DNA from: OLB6 sp964620125
GTDB taxonomy: Bacteria > Bacteroidota > Ignavibacteria > Kapaibacteriales > Kapaibacteriaceae
DNA: 64,000 nt
Direction of reading: 5' to 3'
Assembly: GCA_964620125.1 (NCBI GenBank)
Contig: CAZUGQ010000003.1
Coordinates: 62,001-126,000, forward strand
Numbering within the stretch: position 1 is the stretch's first letter; the number at the start of each line of letters is the position of its first letter. The notes beneath the pieces are model-generated. The model was not told the DNA's origin. It did not search any database and was given only the letters and a program-made list of their open reading frames with translations. Below are positions 26,501 through 34,091 of this stretch, piece by piece. The translations under genes were made by a program, and so were the position numbers.

Positions 26501-28513
26501 GACGATGAAGCCGTCGGTAAGATCATACCATTCTGCTGTTGTGTTTGGGTCGTAGTCATGTGCGTCAGCGGTAAACGGCAGATCGTCCGAGCCGCCTGTA
26601 TACCCTGCAAACCAGATCCGATCGTTCTTATCCACGGCAACGGAAGTCAAGGCATCGAGTCGGTTGCCGCCGAAGTATGAGGATGTGAGGAAGAGACCGG
26701 TCGTGTAATTGATTTTGCAGAAGAAGCCATCGGTGATGCCCGCTCGTGTGGCTTTGTATGGGGCTGCTGTTGGAAAGTTGCCGCTGTAGGTGTGTCCGAC
26801 GATGATTGGATTGCCGAAGCTGTCTACGGCAACATCTGCCGGGTAGTCATTATCATCACCACCGATGTATTTAGCCCAGGTGCGGGAAGGTTGAGGCGGC
26901 TGGCCCGTTGTGCGGAAGTGAATTGCGAATACATCGAGAGGACCACGGAGAGCGCTACCATCGGTAGACTGCAGATCGTTGCTCTGGGTGATTGCAATAC
27001 ACGTAACGTTCCCAAAGGCATCGACGGCTACTGCCTTGGCCTGGTCGTCGCTGCTTCCGCCGTAGTAGCTAAGCCAATCGCCTGTCCAGCGTTCTGCATT
27101 GCCAGCCTTGGGACTGCAGTGAGCGACGAAGATGTCGAACTGACCGTAGTTGTTGGCATTGTTGCGGCCAAAGGGGTATCCAGTTTTCTGATTGATTCTC
27201 AGGCTGCGAGTTTCGCCACAAAAGGCAAGATGGTTGGCTTTGAATGCAATGCCAGTAACCCGATCGGTTCCATTGCCATCCATGATCCACGAGTCTCCCC
27301 ATGTTCCATCTGGTTTCACGCGCATCACAAATCCTGCGCGACCGGTGATGGTGTCGCCTTCGATATCTCCAAATGGTCCGCTGCCCTGCTTGTTGTAGTT
27401 GATTGCCCCCGCAGTATCCATGAGTGGGTGGTTACCGCTATCGAGCGAACCACAAATCCAAACGCTGCCAGATGTATCCGCGCACATATCGAGAATTTCA
27501 TCACTTCCCGTACCACCCACGTAGGTGTTCCATAGCAGTGTGCCGAACTCCGTGAATTTTGCAACGAAGCCATCGGAACGAGCTTTCCACCGTGGTTGAA
27601 AGACACCTGGGCTTTGTGGGAGAGTAGTAATGAATGTGGTTCCGGCTAGGAACACATTGCCAAAAATGTCGTTGGCAGTTTGCACGTCGCCCGAGGTTAC
27701 TTGTTTGCCGGCGTAGTAGGTAGCCCACACAAGCTGTGGGTCGATGATGAGTTCCTGGGAACGGTCGTAGTCACCTACGGAGTATGTGATCGTGTTCCCA
27801 TCCAAAACTGTTTTGATGGGAACCGAAGCCCCCTGACAAAAGGCGACAGGTGCTTCTTCCTGGATAAGGCCCAGAGGAGTGGTAAAACGGACGCCGCCAT
27901 CTGGTGAAGGGGAGGCTGATGAAACGCCATCGTAGAGTAGGCGGATTGAATGTGGATCGGCACCGGGGCGAAGGATGTAGTCAACTTTAACACCTTTGCC
28001 GTTTGCGGACAGTCGCATATCGACACCCGGCAGCACATCCACGTATCGAATTTGTTGGTAGCGATCTGCCCGAGCCCCCTTCAATCCAGTGGATGGGGTG
28101 ATGAAGAAATCGTATCCATTGGCTGCACGTTCAACCACCAGTCGCGCCTGGGTATTGGCACCGAGCAGGCGAACATCGGTGCGAAAGAGGTCGACGTGAG
28201 CATAGAGAGCAGCAGTGTTTGCGATGCTGGGGTTGATCCTAGTGGGAGGAGGCACGGAGGTTTGGGGCGAGTGCCACCGTTCCTGCACGAGGTGGATGCC
28301 ACCGGCAAAGACGTAGGCCACCATGTTTGGGGCGGAGAGTGTTACGTCGACATGTGATGCAGGTTGGCCGTTTGGGTACGACACTTGGCCCACGTTGTGC
28401 ACGAATGCCGGGAGCTGGGGGGAAGGGGTTCTGGGGGTAGCTGCCGGTGCAACCGAAGGAAAAGCGAGCGCTGCGATGATGGAGAAAACGACCAGGGAGG
28501 TGCGGATGCACAT
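23507..28513 (-). CDS. Giant secreted SBBP beta-propeller protein with choice-of-anchor repeats and T9SS sorting domain (1,668 aa)
   Basis: Domain order by eye: signal peptide (1-24); a DUF7948-like N-terminal module (~35-260; FVHNVGQV ... YVDVLPGVDMRLSANGKGVKVDYIL); an SBBP propeller (~260-760) with repeated 'GNVxLAGTT/IVGHTxSGNFPTA'-type blades; an Ig/PKD-like pair (~780-940; KWNTGARTQQITVSDSGMYTV); five or six choice-of-anchor-D-like repeats (~950-1400); a cohesin-like domain (~1430-1560; ADITYNPMVIVG); and a type-A C-terminal sorting domain (~1590-1668; VYPIPAITQFTIEVQ ... GTYLLTVDARG). Such proteins are extracellular or surface-attached. It forms a two-gene unit with the downstream barrel protein. 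Its start faces an array of 29-bp palindromic repeats that may hold its promoter. Confidence 0.82.
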   Translation of the reverse strand: MCIRTSLVVFSIIAALAFPSVAPAATPRTPSPQLPAFVHNVGQVSYPNGQPASHVDVTLSAPNMVAYVFAGGIHLVQERWHSPQTSVPPPTRINPSIANTAALYAHVDLFRTDVRLLGANTQARLVVERAANGYDFFITPSTGLKGARADRYQQIRYVDVLPGVDMRLSANGKGVKVDYILRPGADPHSIRLLYDGVSSASPSPDGGVRFTTPLGLIQEEAPVAFCQGASVPIKTVLDGNTITYSVGDYDRSQELIIDPQLVWATYYAGKQVTSGDVQTANDIFGNVFLAGTTFITTLPQSPGVFQPRWKARSDGFVAKFTEFGTLLWNTYVGGTGSDEILDMCADTSGSVWICGSLDSGNHPLMDTAGAINYNKQGSGPFGDIEGDTITGRAGFVMRVKPDGTWGDSWIMDGNGTDRVTGIAFKANHLAFCGETRSLRINQKTGYPFGRNNANNYGQFDIFVAHCSPKAGNAERWTGDWLSYYGGSSDDQAKAVAVDAFGNVTCIAITQSNDLQSTDGSALRGPLDVFAIHFRTTGQPPQPSRTWAKYIGGDDNDYPADVAVDSFGNPIIVGHTYSGNFPTAAPYKATRAGITDGFFCKINYTTGLFLTSSYFGGNRLDALTSVAVDKNDRIWFAGYTGGSDDLPFTADAHDYDPNTTAEWYDLTDGFIVQMTANGAGRLYCTYYGADPDDNLPPRPTAPGDTIPSNTDFGYDRITDIYCENNAYISVASMVRGRYMAVTPGAYQSGADLSADPLYDAPFLSYFSNCPDTTMDVTINGTPVLCDNESRILRAPSGYTSYKWNTGARTQQITVSDSGMYTVSVLTMDGCRFHDTVWIAKAPRPTVSAGSDVEGCINTVIRLKAVPSGGTPPYFYKWKRVEPGPQYIDNDGLEEPGVNPNTTSHYAVTVTDQLGCTATDTVLVTIINPSPRLNTDTVVFQELDACEATGTDSVWVVNTMDYPLTLDSARASSSVFSIGTSLVGGLDIAPGDSVRVAVLATPQTAGTSTGSLVFFGSPCNWSITCQLRIVKSQLVASLIPNRVDFGTVLDCEPETRDTIITIRNNGTNVLTLQPGFTRAPFRVVTPQTPVTLAQGEGQQIIVDFNPQATGTYADTVFFPFQSGTCQDTLLVFISGIRGAMDVAVEPPTLNVGTLQGCEDSKDTSVVIWNRGTARASVTLPSNPEVVFTPSGPLTIPGGDSIRVNVSVRPATSGPFTTTLTLGVEPCALTVPLTISANKSGTAVTTPATSDLGEVSSCSGPSTIVQPFTVRFSGSGDGTVSSVSTGPSISTNMAVGSVLANGQDVSFNVLWTPTTDGVLVDSIVMIIEPCSIRRVIHVSGVRTTPSIRSVDALVALGALTAPATGTVRFENYGTDTLIFNTRATANLSIVATRPNSTTLLPGGMLEVDYRAACVPSILDTISVAVATPCALDVFSAFTGTCTGAAPARSTVVLDSASVKVGEKVTLGLRLVDSENLDDNGLRTWRADITYNPMVIVGTDGTPDCFVQGAYAPCTITLTGTRTSTTGLLASLNFTAILGTAAATDVVISNFDWIEDTTALVTTSNGHVVITDVCEEGGTRLLDPKAEAFSINVYPIPAITQFTIEVQGLGSQPGSYALYNYTGQQVTSGVLTSDQQGNALVVVDVSTFGSGTYLLTVDARGSLYRLPVLITR

Positions 28514-28588
28514 GGGGACCTCGTGAGTACGGATTCGGTGGGATCGTACAAAATGGGGGTAAGTGAGGATAATGGCAAGGGATTAGGT

Positions 28589-28814
28589 GCCGAGAGAGGA
28601 GGAATTCCGGTAATGGTACCGGGAGAAGAGGTGTCCCGGTAAGGGTACCGGGAGAAGAGGTGTCCCGGTAAGGGTACCGGGAGAAAAGGTGTCCCGGTAA
28701 TAGTACCGGGACAGAAGGTGTCCCGGTACCAGAACCAGGAGAAACGGTGTTCCGGAGATGGTACCGGGAGAAAAGGTGTCCCGGTACTGGTACCGGGAGA
28801 AGAGATATCCCGGT
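28589..28814. repeat. Palindromic repeat cluster B: eight units with exact 29-bp period
   Basis: The 334-bp gap between the divergent giant SBBP gene and the GldL-like gene is mostly this array. ACCGGGA-N9-TCCCGGT units start at 28589 (degenerate), 28618, 28647, 28676, 28705, 28734 (degenerate), 28763 and 28792, always 29 bp apart. Unit centres are similar (GAAGAGGTG, GAAAAGGTG, CAGAAGGTG, GAAGAGATA). The rest of the gap shows no clear promoter. There are no unique spacers, so this is not a CRISPR array. Confidence 0.93.
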
Positions 28815-28847
28815 AAGTTTCCCGCTATCATCTTTAATTTCCTTCGC

Positions 28848-29645
28848 ATGACGCAATTGGAGACGCTTGCCAGCGTTCAAGGACGCTCGCTACTGCGCGA
28901 TATCTATCGCGAACTGCGCTATGAAAGGCGTCTGGGAACATTCCAGACGCTTGGTACCATGTGGAGAATTTGCACCACTGAACAAGAGCTGATCCGCCGA
29001 ACGCGGCACGATGTGGTTGTGCTCCACCCGCTAGGATGGTGGCAAGGTACTACGTTATGGATGCAGGAGGTCATCAACCGATACTACTTTGCTGCCATCA
29101 ATGCATGGGTGTATGCTGGTGCTGCAATACTGCTTGTTGCGGTTGGACTCAATCGCGTTGGCGCGATCAATCAACCGTCATTCATTGTTGGTGGCATTGT
29201 TCTAGAAGCAGTTCTTCTGCTTGCACTCTTTGCAGTGATGTACTTTACTCCCCCAGATGAACCGGATGTTGCTCCACATTCATCAGCTGCCTCGGAAGGA
29301 ACCATCGAGTTGCTGCGTGAACTCGGTGAGATAGGACGTGATTACGCAGCAATGGCTGTTCAGCTGGAAGCTATCTCAAGCGCACTGAACGACATGGTAG
29401 AACGACAAGACGCAATTGTTGAGAGCGTTCGCGAGAGCGTTGACGCAGCAGTCAAGGCTGTGCAACCCAACCCTGACCTCATGGCTTCCATGAAGGTCAC
29501 TACTGCGTCGCTTGAACGTTTTTCAGAAAGTGTCGACGCATTAAGTGATCGCTTGCGTGCTATGGAAACACAGGAAGTAGAGCGAATGGTCCGTGCCGAA
29601 CTTGAGCGTATCCTTTCCCGTAACATCCTCAACACCAAGGGATGA
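28848..29645 (+). CDS. Putative GldL/PorL-like T9SS motor subunit (divergent)
   Basis: This 265-aa protein has two adjacent transmembrane helices, about residues 83-103 (NAWVYAGAAILLVAVGLNRVG) and 110-132 (FIVGGIVLEAVLLLALFAVM), followed by PPDEP and a long cytoplasmic coiled coil (~150-260). GldL has the same plan: a Gly-Ala-rich first helix ending in a basic residue (here NR, usually FK), a second helix with a Glu that serves proton flow (here VLEAV), a PP-x-E turn and a helical tail. The next gene has a GldM-like plan. Differences are an ~80-residue N-terminal extension and no nearby gldK or gldN. Its ATG at 28848 follows the 29-bp repeat array. A generic coiled-coil membrane protein is the alternative. 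Confidence 0.5.
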   Translation: MTQLETLASVQGRSLLRDIYRELRYERRLGTFQTLGTMWRICTTEQELIRRTRHDVVVLHPLGWWQGTTLWMQEVINRYYFAAINAWVYAGAAILLVAVGLNRVGAINQPSFIVGGIVLEAVLLLALFAVMYFTPPDEPDVAPHSSAASEGTIELLRELGEIGRDYAAMAVQLEAISSALNDMVERQDAIVESVRESVDAAVKAVQPNPDLMASMKVTTASLERFSESVDALSDRLRAMETQEVERMVRAELERILSRNILNTKG

Positions 29646-31105
29646 TTGCACGTCCACGTCGCAGGCGCATCGAGGTCTACTTTATTCTATACCTTGTTGC
29701 CCTCGTACTTCTGCTCCCCGATAGCCCACAGCGCACCACCAGCGTTGCAACGGTTCCTACCGATCTGAGCCTGGACCTGCAGCCTGAGCGAGTACGACTC
29801 GAATGCCAGCTTATAAGGGATTCCGCAGGGGGCTTGAGGCTGCGTAACCTTGATAGTGTGAACGTGATTCGGTACAGTGGTGATGTTGAGAACATACAGG
29901 TTGTGGCCAGAATCGAAGATGTTCTCACTGGTCAGATTCTTACTCTCGAACCAGGCAATTCCGCTACGTCGCTGTTCCAGCTTGTACCTCAACCAGATCG
30001 GCAAGCTGTCCTGTTTCGCTGGAGTCCTGATCTGACCGGTGGAATGCCGCGCACCCTTCGTGTTACCGTGACTGGTACAGCGATGCCTCCAGCTACTGGA
30101 GGACCGAATGCGTCGGATGCTGACCTTTTGCCGCAAGGCCTGCGGATCAGTGGGTCAACGCAGTTTGTCCTTGCCACGACGATCGTTGACGAATCCGGAG
30201 CCCCCTCCCGTCCATACCAGCTATTCGTGGATACACTGCGAGTAATTGAGCGAGATGGACGCAGCCTTGGAAATTTCTGGGTTGTTGCTTCTAAAGATGT
30301 TGTTAGTGCAGCACCGCTCCAACCGTGGAGTGTGCGCCTGAGCATGGGCGGAGCAGACCCATTACGGGATCTTGACGGTATGCCTCAGGTGAGAACAACC
30401 GTGCCTGGTGTGGATATTGAGAGATTCTTAGACACAGCAGCACGAAGTGTTGTGCTTCGTGGGCGTGCACCGCGCACGGGTTCGTACGTTGTCATGGTGA
30501 ATGCCCGACGACGGGATGGGGAGGTAGCAGAAGCTTCCTTTGTTGTGCAAAGCATATCGTTGCCAGCCGTTAATGTTCCAGACGTGATGTATCCAGGTGT
30601 TGAGTACAGTTTTGATGCGCACGTGCCTGACGTGGCCAGTGCTCAAGCTCTCATCATGAACGGCAATGTTGAGGTAGCGAGTACGCGTTCAGGAAAGTTG
30701 ACGTGGATGCCACGGCCCTCGGACACGGGGAAGGTGTACTACTTTGTGCGACACATTGATGGGCAACAGACCGAGGCACCGCGGCCCATCTCAATCCGGA
30801 GCTTTCCTCCACCGGAGATAAGGGATGTGAAGGACATTGGCTCGGGCGACAAGAAGAAGGTTGTTGTTAAGTTCTTTGGCGATCGAAATCAGGATCGACC
30901 AATTCTTGAAGTTTTAGAGGGAAACGCGCGCACTCCACGCAAGCTATTTGGCAATCAACACGCTGCTAACCCGAATGAATCACCGAAGGTGTCTTGGATA
31001 GAAGAGTTCGAGATTAGCCGCAGGGATCCGAGCAAACCGTTTGTGTTTGTTATTCAAGCGCGCGATCCAAGAGGCAGGGTATCGGGAATCTGGGTTGAGA
31101 AATGA
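29642..31105 (+). CDS. Putative GldM/PorM-like periplasmic motor subunit (divergent)
   Basis: The 487-aa protein starts with a short basic segment (IARPRRRRIEVY) and one transmembrane helix (FILYLVALVLLLP, ~14-27), then a long beta-rich periplasmic region with several Ig-like or barrel domains; the last ones include VPDVMYPGVEYSFDAHV (~315) and DIGSGDKKKVVVKFFGD (~400). GldM has the same single N-terminal helix and four periplasmic domains of similar total length (~510 aa). The ATG overlaps the upstream stop by 4 bp, so the two proteins are coupled, as gldL-gldM are. The assignment rests on architecture and gene order rather than on a strong motif. A single palindromic unit follows the stop. 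Confidence 0.45.
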   Translation: MIARPRRRRIEVYFILYLVALVLLLPDSPQRTTSVATVPTDLSLDLQPERVRLECQLIRDSAGGLRLRNLDSVNVIRYSGDVENIQVVARIEDVLTGQILTLEPGNSATSLFQLVPQPDRQAVLFRWSPDLTGGMPRTLRVTVTGTAMPPATGGPNASDADLLPQGLRISGSTQFVLATTIVDESGAPSRPYQLFVDTLRVIERDGRSLGNFWVVASKDVVSAAPLQPWSVRLSMGGADPLRDLDGMPQVRTTVPGVDIERFLDTAARSVVLRGRAPRTGSYVVMVNARRRDGEVAEASFVVQSISLPAVNVPDVMYPGVEYSFDAHVPDVASAQALIMNGNVEVASTRSGKLTWMPRPSDTGKVYYFVRHIDGQQTEAPRPISIRSFPPPEIRDVKDIGSGDKKKVVVKFFGDRNQDRPILEVLEGNARTPRKLFGNQHAANPNESPKVSWIEEFEISRRDPSKPFVFVIQARDPRGRVSGIWVEK

Positions 31106-31112
31106 CGAAAGT

Positions 31113-31135
31113 ACCGGGACATCTACTCTCCCGGT
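31113..31135. repeat. Palindromic repeat C: single ACCGGGA-N9-TCCCGGT unit between convergent genes
   Basis: One unit (centre CATCTACTC, outer arms extended to GTACCGGGA / TCCCGGTAC) sits 8 bp after the GldM-like stop and 15 bp before the mltG stop. Its place between convergent genes would suit a bidirectional terminator, although no U-run follows. Confidence 0.85.
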
Positions 31136-31149
31136 ACGTCTCCGCTACC

Positions 31150-32121
31150 TCAGCCCCCTGCCCTCGCCGCACGATACCGCGCCACATTCCTTACATGCTC
31201 CGCATACGTCTTCGCAAACCAATGCTTGCCGCTGCCGTCACCCCGTGCAACGAAAAAAAAGTATGCATGCTCCTCCGGATCTTGTGCAGCTCGAATTGCT
31301 CGTAACCCCGGATTGCAGATCGGCGTGGGCGGCAGTCCCACGTGCACATACGTATTCCACTCATGGCCCACAGCCAGATGCTCATACAGTACTCTTTCGC
31401 GTTTGCCAAGGCCATACTGCACCGTTGGGTCCGACTCCAGCCTCATCCCACGTTTCAGCCGATTCATGTAAACTCCTGCAATCCTCGGCATCTCGGCTTC
31501 ATCGGCAGCCTCCGCCTGCACGATCGAAGCAAGGATTAACTGATCATTCGTGGGCTCACTGTCGGCAACCTGCCGCTCGTATTCTCGAACAAGTCGTTCA
31601 GCTACTGCTTCAGCCCCTTCACGCCAAAAGAACTCGTACGTGTTTGGAAATAGTCGGCCCTCAAGGCTATCAAACGCCGATGCCAACGATGCCGTGTCAG
31701 TATCGAGCTTCTGCCCAAGCAACAGCGCGGTTTCGTGTGCCGTTAGGCCCTCGGGTATGGTTACCTGCACCGTGGGCCTGCGCCGACCGGTAAACAAGGC
31801 CTCCAGTACATCGAACTGCTCGTCACCCTGATGAAATACATACCACCCACTATGGATCGTTGTTAGGGGGCTTAGGCGCATGGTTACTCTTGCGGCGAGC
31901 TTTACCAACCATGGCGTAGGCATCGGGCATTGCGCGTCTATGCTGTCAATAGCAGCAACCACACTGGTGTTTCGCGGAATGAAAACCATGCCGTTCTCAC
32001 CAGCATTGATTTCCATCGAGAGTACCCACCACGCCAATCCGGCGACCATCACACAGAATCCCAGGATCAGGGATCCGGTTAGGATTGCTGTCTGCCGTAC
32101 GGACCGTCGTCGTCTACTCAT
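31150..32121 (-). CDS. mltG: Endolytic murein transglycosylase MltG
   Basis: MltG cuts nascent glycan strands in the inner membrane and sets their length. From ATG at 32121 (323 aa) there is a basic N-terminus, one transmembrane helix (~10-32; ILTGSLILGFCVMVAGLAWW), a LysM-like module (VTIPEGLTAHETALLLG) and the YceG catalytic domain: GRLFPNTYEFFW, the catalytic glutamate in ILASIVQAEAADEAEMP, then VYMNRLKRGMRLESDPTVQYGLG and GLPPTPICNPGLRAIRAA. The frame from 32175 adds 18 Arg/Cys-rich residues and is less likely. A perfect hairpin terminator lies between it and the upstream ABC ATPase gene. Confidence 0.95.
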   Translation of the reverse strand: MSRRRRSVRQTAILTGSLILGFCVMVAGLAWWVLSMEINAGENGMVFIPRNTSVVAAIDSIDAQCPMPTPWLVKLAARVTMRLSPLTTIHSGWYVFHQGDEQFDVLEALFTGRRRPTVQVTIPEGLTAHETALLLGQKLDTDTASLASAFDSLEGRLFPNTYEFFWREGAEAVAERLVREYERQVADSEPTNDQLILASIVQAEAADEAEMPRIAGVYMNRLKRGMRLESDPTVQYGLGKRERVLYEHLAVGHEWNTYVHVGLPPTPICNPGLRAIRAAQDPEEHAYFFFVARGDGSGKHWFAKTYAEHVRNVARYRAARAGG

Positions 32122-32201
32122 GAGCAAAAATCGGCTGGACGGATGGTAACGTCTTCTACAACAAACAGAACGCACTTGTTTACTCGTGCCGAATGTATCA
32201 C

Positions 32202-32220
32202 AAAACGCTTTCAGCGTTTT
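32202..32220 (-). terminator. Bidirectional intrinsic terminator between the ABC ATPase gene and mltG
   Basis: AAAACGCT-TTC-AGCGTTTT is a perfect 8-bp stem with a 3-nt loop and T-runs on both strands, 106 bp after the ABC ATPase stop. The rest of the 204-bp gap shows nothing clear. Confidence 0.6.
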
Positions 32221-32325
32221 TGCACCTATCGTAAATGATAGTCCTTGACCAGCGCTAACTGTTCCGTCGATCCTATCGTACGCAAAGGGCGTTTGCTTTT
32301 TGGTACTGAGGATGCTTCAACTGTG

Positions 32326-33216
32326 TCATGCTCCTACACTCTTCACGAAGATGTCGTGCAGGCTCGGCTCGGCAAGCTCGAATCTGGTGATGTGCACTCG
32401 GTCAATGAACAGTCGTAAAAGGGCATCTGATGTAAGCGAAGGGTCGGTGATGCGAAGCTCAACCCTGCCTACCGTGGAGCTCACTACCTCGGTACCGGGA
32501 ACCTCACGCACGGCATCGTCGTTGCCATCGTACCTGATGATGACGCGATCACTACGATACTCAGCCTTGATGCTTCGAACGCTCCCATGCAAAATCACTT
32601 CGCCGCGGTTGATCAATGCAATGTCATCACAGAGCTTTTCTACCTGATCCATCTGGTGTGTTGACAGGAGTACGGTTGTCTGCTCATTCCGAAGTTCCTT
32701 CACCGTATCTATCAACAGCTGAGCATTCACGGGGTCAAGCCCACTGAATGGCTCGTCAAGGATTACCAGCCTTGGGCCATGCAACAGAGTGCTGATGAAC
32801 TGCACCTTCTGCTGCATACCTTTCGAAAGCTCTTCAATCTTCTTACGCTCCCAACCACTAGCATCAAGCTTCTCAAGCCAGAACGCCACTCGTTGTTTTG
32901 CTTCGTGCTGCGCAAGGCCTTTCAGGCGAGCGAAGTACTCGAGCTGCTCGGCAACAGTGAGTTTTTTGTACAGGCCGCGTTCCTCAGGCAAATAGCCGAT
33001 TCTCTCCTGCGCAAGCTCATGCACAGGTTCACCATCTAATAAAATTTCACCACTATCTGGTTGAGTGATGTTGGTGATCATCCGTATTAGCGTAGTCTTG
33101 CCGGCACCGTTGGGGCCGAGCAATCCAAAGATTCTACCGGGAACGGCTCGCATGCTTATTGCGTTATTAGCCACATGGTTGCCGTAGCGCTTCACCACAT
33201 TTCGGACTTCAAGCAT
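32326..33216 (-). CDS. ABC transporter ATP-binding protein (NatA/CcmA-like)
   Basis: This is a full ABC ATPase: Walker A GLLGPNGAGKTTLIRM (~residue 32), Q-loop region YLPEERGLYKKLTV, signature IEELSKGMQQKVQFI, Walker B RLVILDEPFSGLD and the H-loop LLSTHQMDQVEKL. The C-terminal ~80 residues form the extra domain seen in the NatA/YhaQ subgroup (DUF4162-like; SLHDIFVKSV at the end), linked to ABC-2 exporters. The partner permease, normally directly downstream, is not here: a terminator and mltG follow. Its permease must be encoded elsewhere or was lost. Confidence 0.88.
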   Translation of the reverse strand: MLEVRNVVKRYGNHVANNAISMRAVPGRIFGLLGPNGAGKTTLIRMITNITQPDSGEILLDGEPVHELAQERIGYLPEERGLYKKLTVAEQLEYFARLKGLAQHEAKQRVAFWLEKLDASGWERKKIEELSKGMQQKVQFISTLLHGPRLVILDEPFSGLDPVNAQLLIDTVKELRNEQTTVLLSTHQMDQVEKLCDDIALINRGEVILHGSVRSIKAEYRSDRVIIRYDGNDDAVREVPGTEVVSSTVGRVELRITDPSLTSDALLRLFIDRVHITRFELAEPSLHDIFVKSVGA

Positions 33217-33355
33217 GTGGCAAGATAGCAGTTCTTTACAGCTTGATGAGAGGCTAGCGAATTACCAGACCATTGTGCATCGTCGTGGGGCCATGTGGTG
33301 TCATGACTCTTCACAATCGTCATGCTTAAAACGCCAACCTCGAAGCGTGAATACG

Positions 33356-33363
33356 TAACTTTG
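33356..33363 (+). promoter_or_regulatory. Possible -7 element for the sdh operon
   Basis: TAACTTTG matches the Bacteroidota TAnnTTTG consensus and lies 28 bp upstream of the sdhC ATG in the divergent gap with the ABC ATPase gene. A -33 TTG is not evident. Confidence 0.35.
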
Positions 33364-33391
33364 GCCGGGCGAAACATGAGGAACACAATCA

Positions 33392-34075
33392 ATGCGGTCA
33401 TTTAGCGCGGTCTGGAATAGCACCATCATGCAGAAATGGGTGATGGCGGTAACGGGCATCGGTTTGGTACTGTTTCTGCTTGGCCACTTAAGTGGCAATC
33501 TGCTGGTATTCCTCGGGCCAGATCACATGAATTCCTATGCTGTAGAACTCCGTGAGATGCTTCACGGAGCGGCGATATGGGTTGTGCGTTTGGGTCTGCT
33601 GCTGTTTTTCCTCCTTCACATTTGGTCGGGCATCAAACTCGCCCGCCTTAATCGCACAGCAAAGGGGGAGGGGTACGAGCGTGCAGATTATCGAGCATCG
33701 ACTCTGGCTTCGCGTACGATGATGTATTCAGGCCTGCTCATCCTTGTGTATGTGATCTACCACCTGGCTCACTTCACATGGGGTATCGTGCATCATGAGT
33801 TCTATCATTTCACGGATAAAATGGGTCGGCACGACGTGTACAGGATGGTTGTGGAGAGCTTCCATCAGCCACTGATCAGCGTTTTCTACGTGGTTGCGAT
33901 GATCGTAACCGGTTTCCACCTTAACCACGCCATCAGCAGTGCCTTCCAAACATTAGGCATCAATCACCCGCGATATACACCCCTGATTCGCATCATCGGC
34001 CCCGTGCTCGGTGCCGTGATTGTTCTGGGATTCCTGTCTGTGCCAATTGCCATCATGACTGGAATCGTGAAATAA
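33392..34075 (+). CDS. sdhC: Succinate dehydrogenase/fumarate reductase cytochrome b subunit
   Basis: This 227-aa protein anchors the complex in the inner membrane and carries haem b and the quinone site. Five hydrophobic helices are visible, beginning with WVMAVTGIGLVLFLLGHLSG, and conserved histidines sit in HLSGNLLVF, LLFFLLHIWSGIKLA, YHLAHFTWG and FHLNHAISSAFQTLG, consistent with a di-haem single-subunit (B-type) anchor as in Bacteroidota and epsilonproteobacteria. It is 16 bp upstream of sdhA in a clear sdhCAB operon. Confidence 0.94.
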   Translation: MRSFSAVWNSTIMQKWVMAVTGIGLVLFLLGHLSGNLLVFLGPDHMNSYAVELREMLHGAAIWVVRLGLLLFFLLHIWSGIKLARLNRTAKGEGYERADYRASTLASRTMMYSGLLILVYVIYHLAHFTWGIVHHEFYHFTDKMGRHDVYRMVVESFHQPLISVFYVVAMIVTGFHLNHAISSAFQTLGINHPRYTPLIRIIGPVLGAVIVLGFLSVPIAIMTGIVK

Positions 34076-34091
34076 GGGGCTTGAGCAGACT

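Noticed and set aside
26792..27535. 247-residue plus-strand open frame
   Set aside because: It is antisense to the SBBP propeller of the giant secreted protein and shows no domain.
28583..28849. Minus-strand protein with repeated LFSRY and RDTFSPGT text
   Set aside because: It is a translation of the 29-bp palindromic array. A longer version (28239-28880) also overlaps the giant SBBP gene antisense.
31041..31793. 250-residue plus-strand open frame
   Set aside because: It is antisense to mltG, which has clear catalytic motifs, and is rich in His, Pro and Gln without family features.
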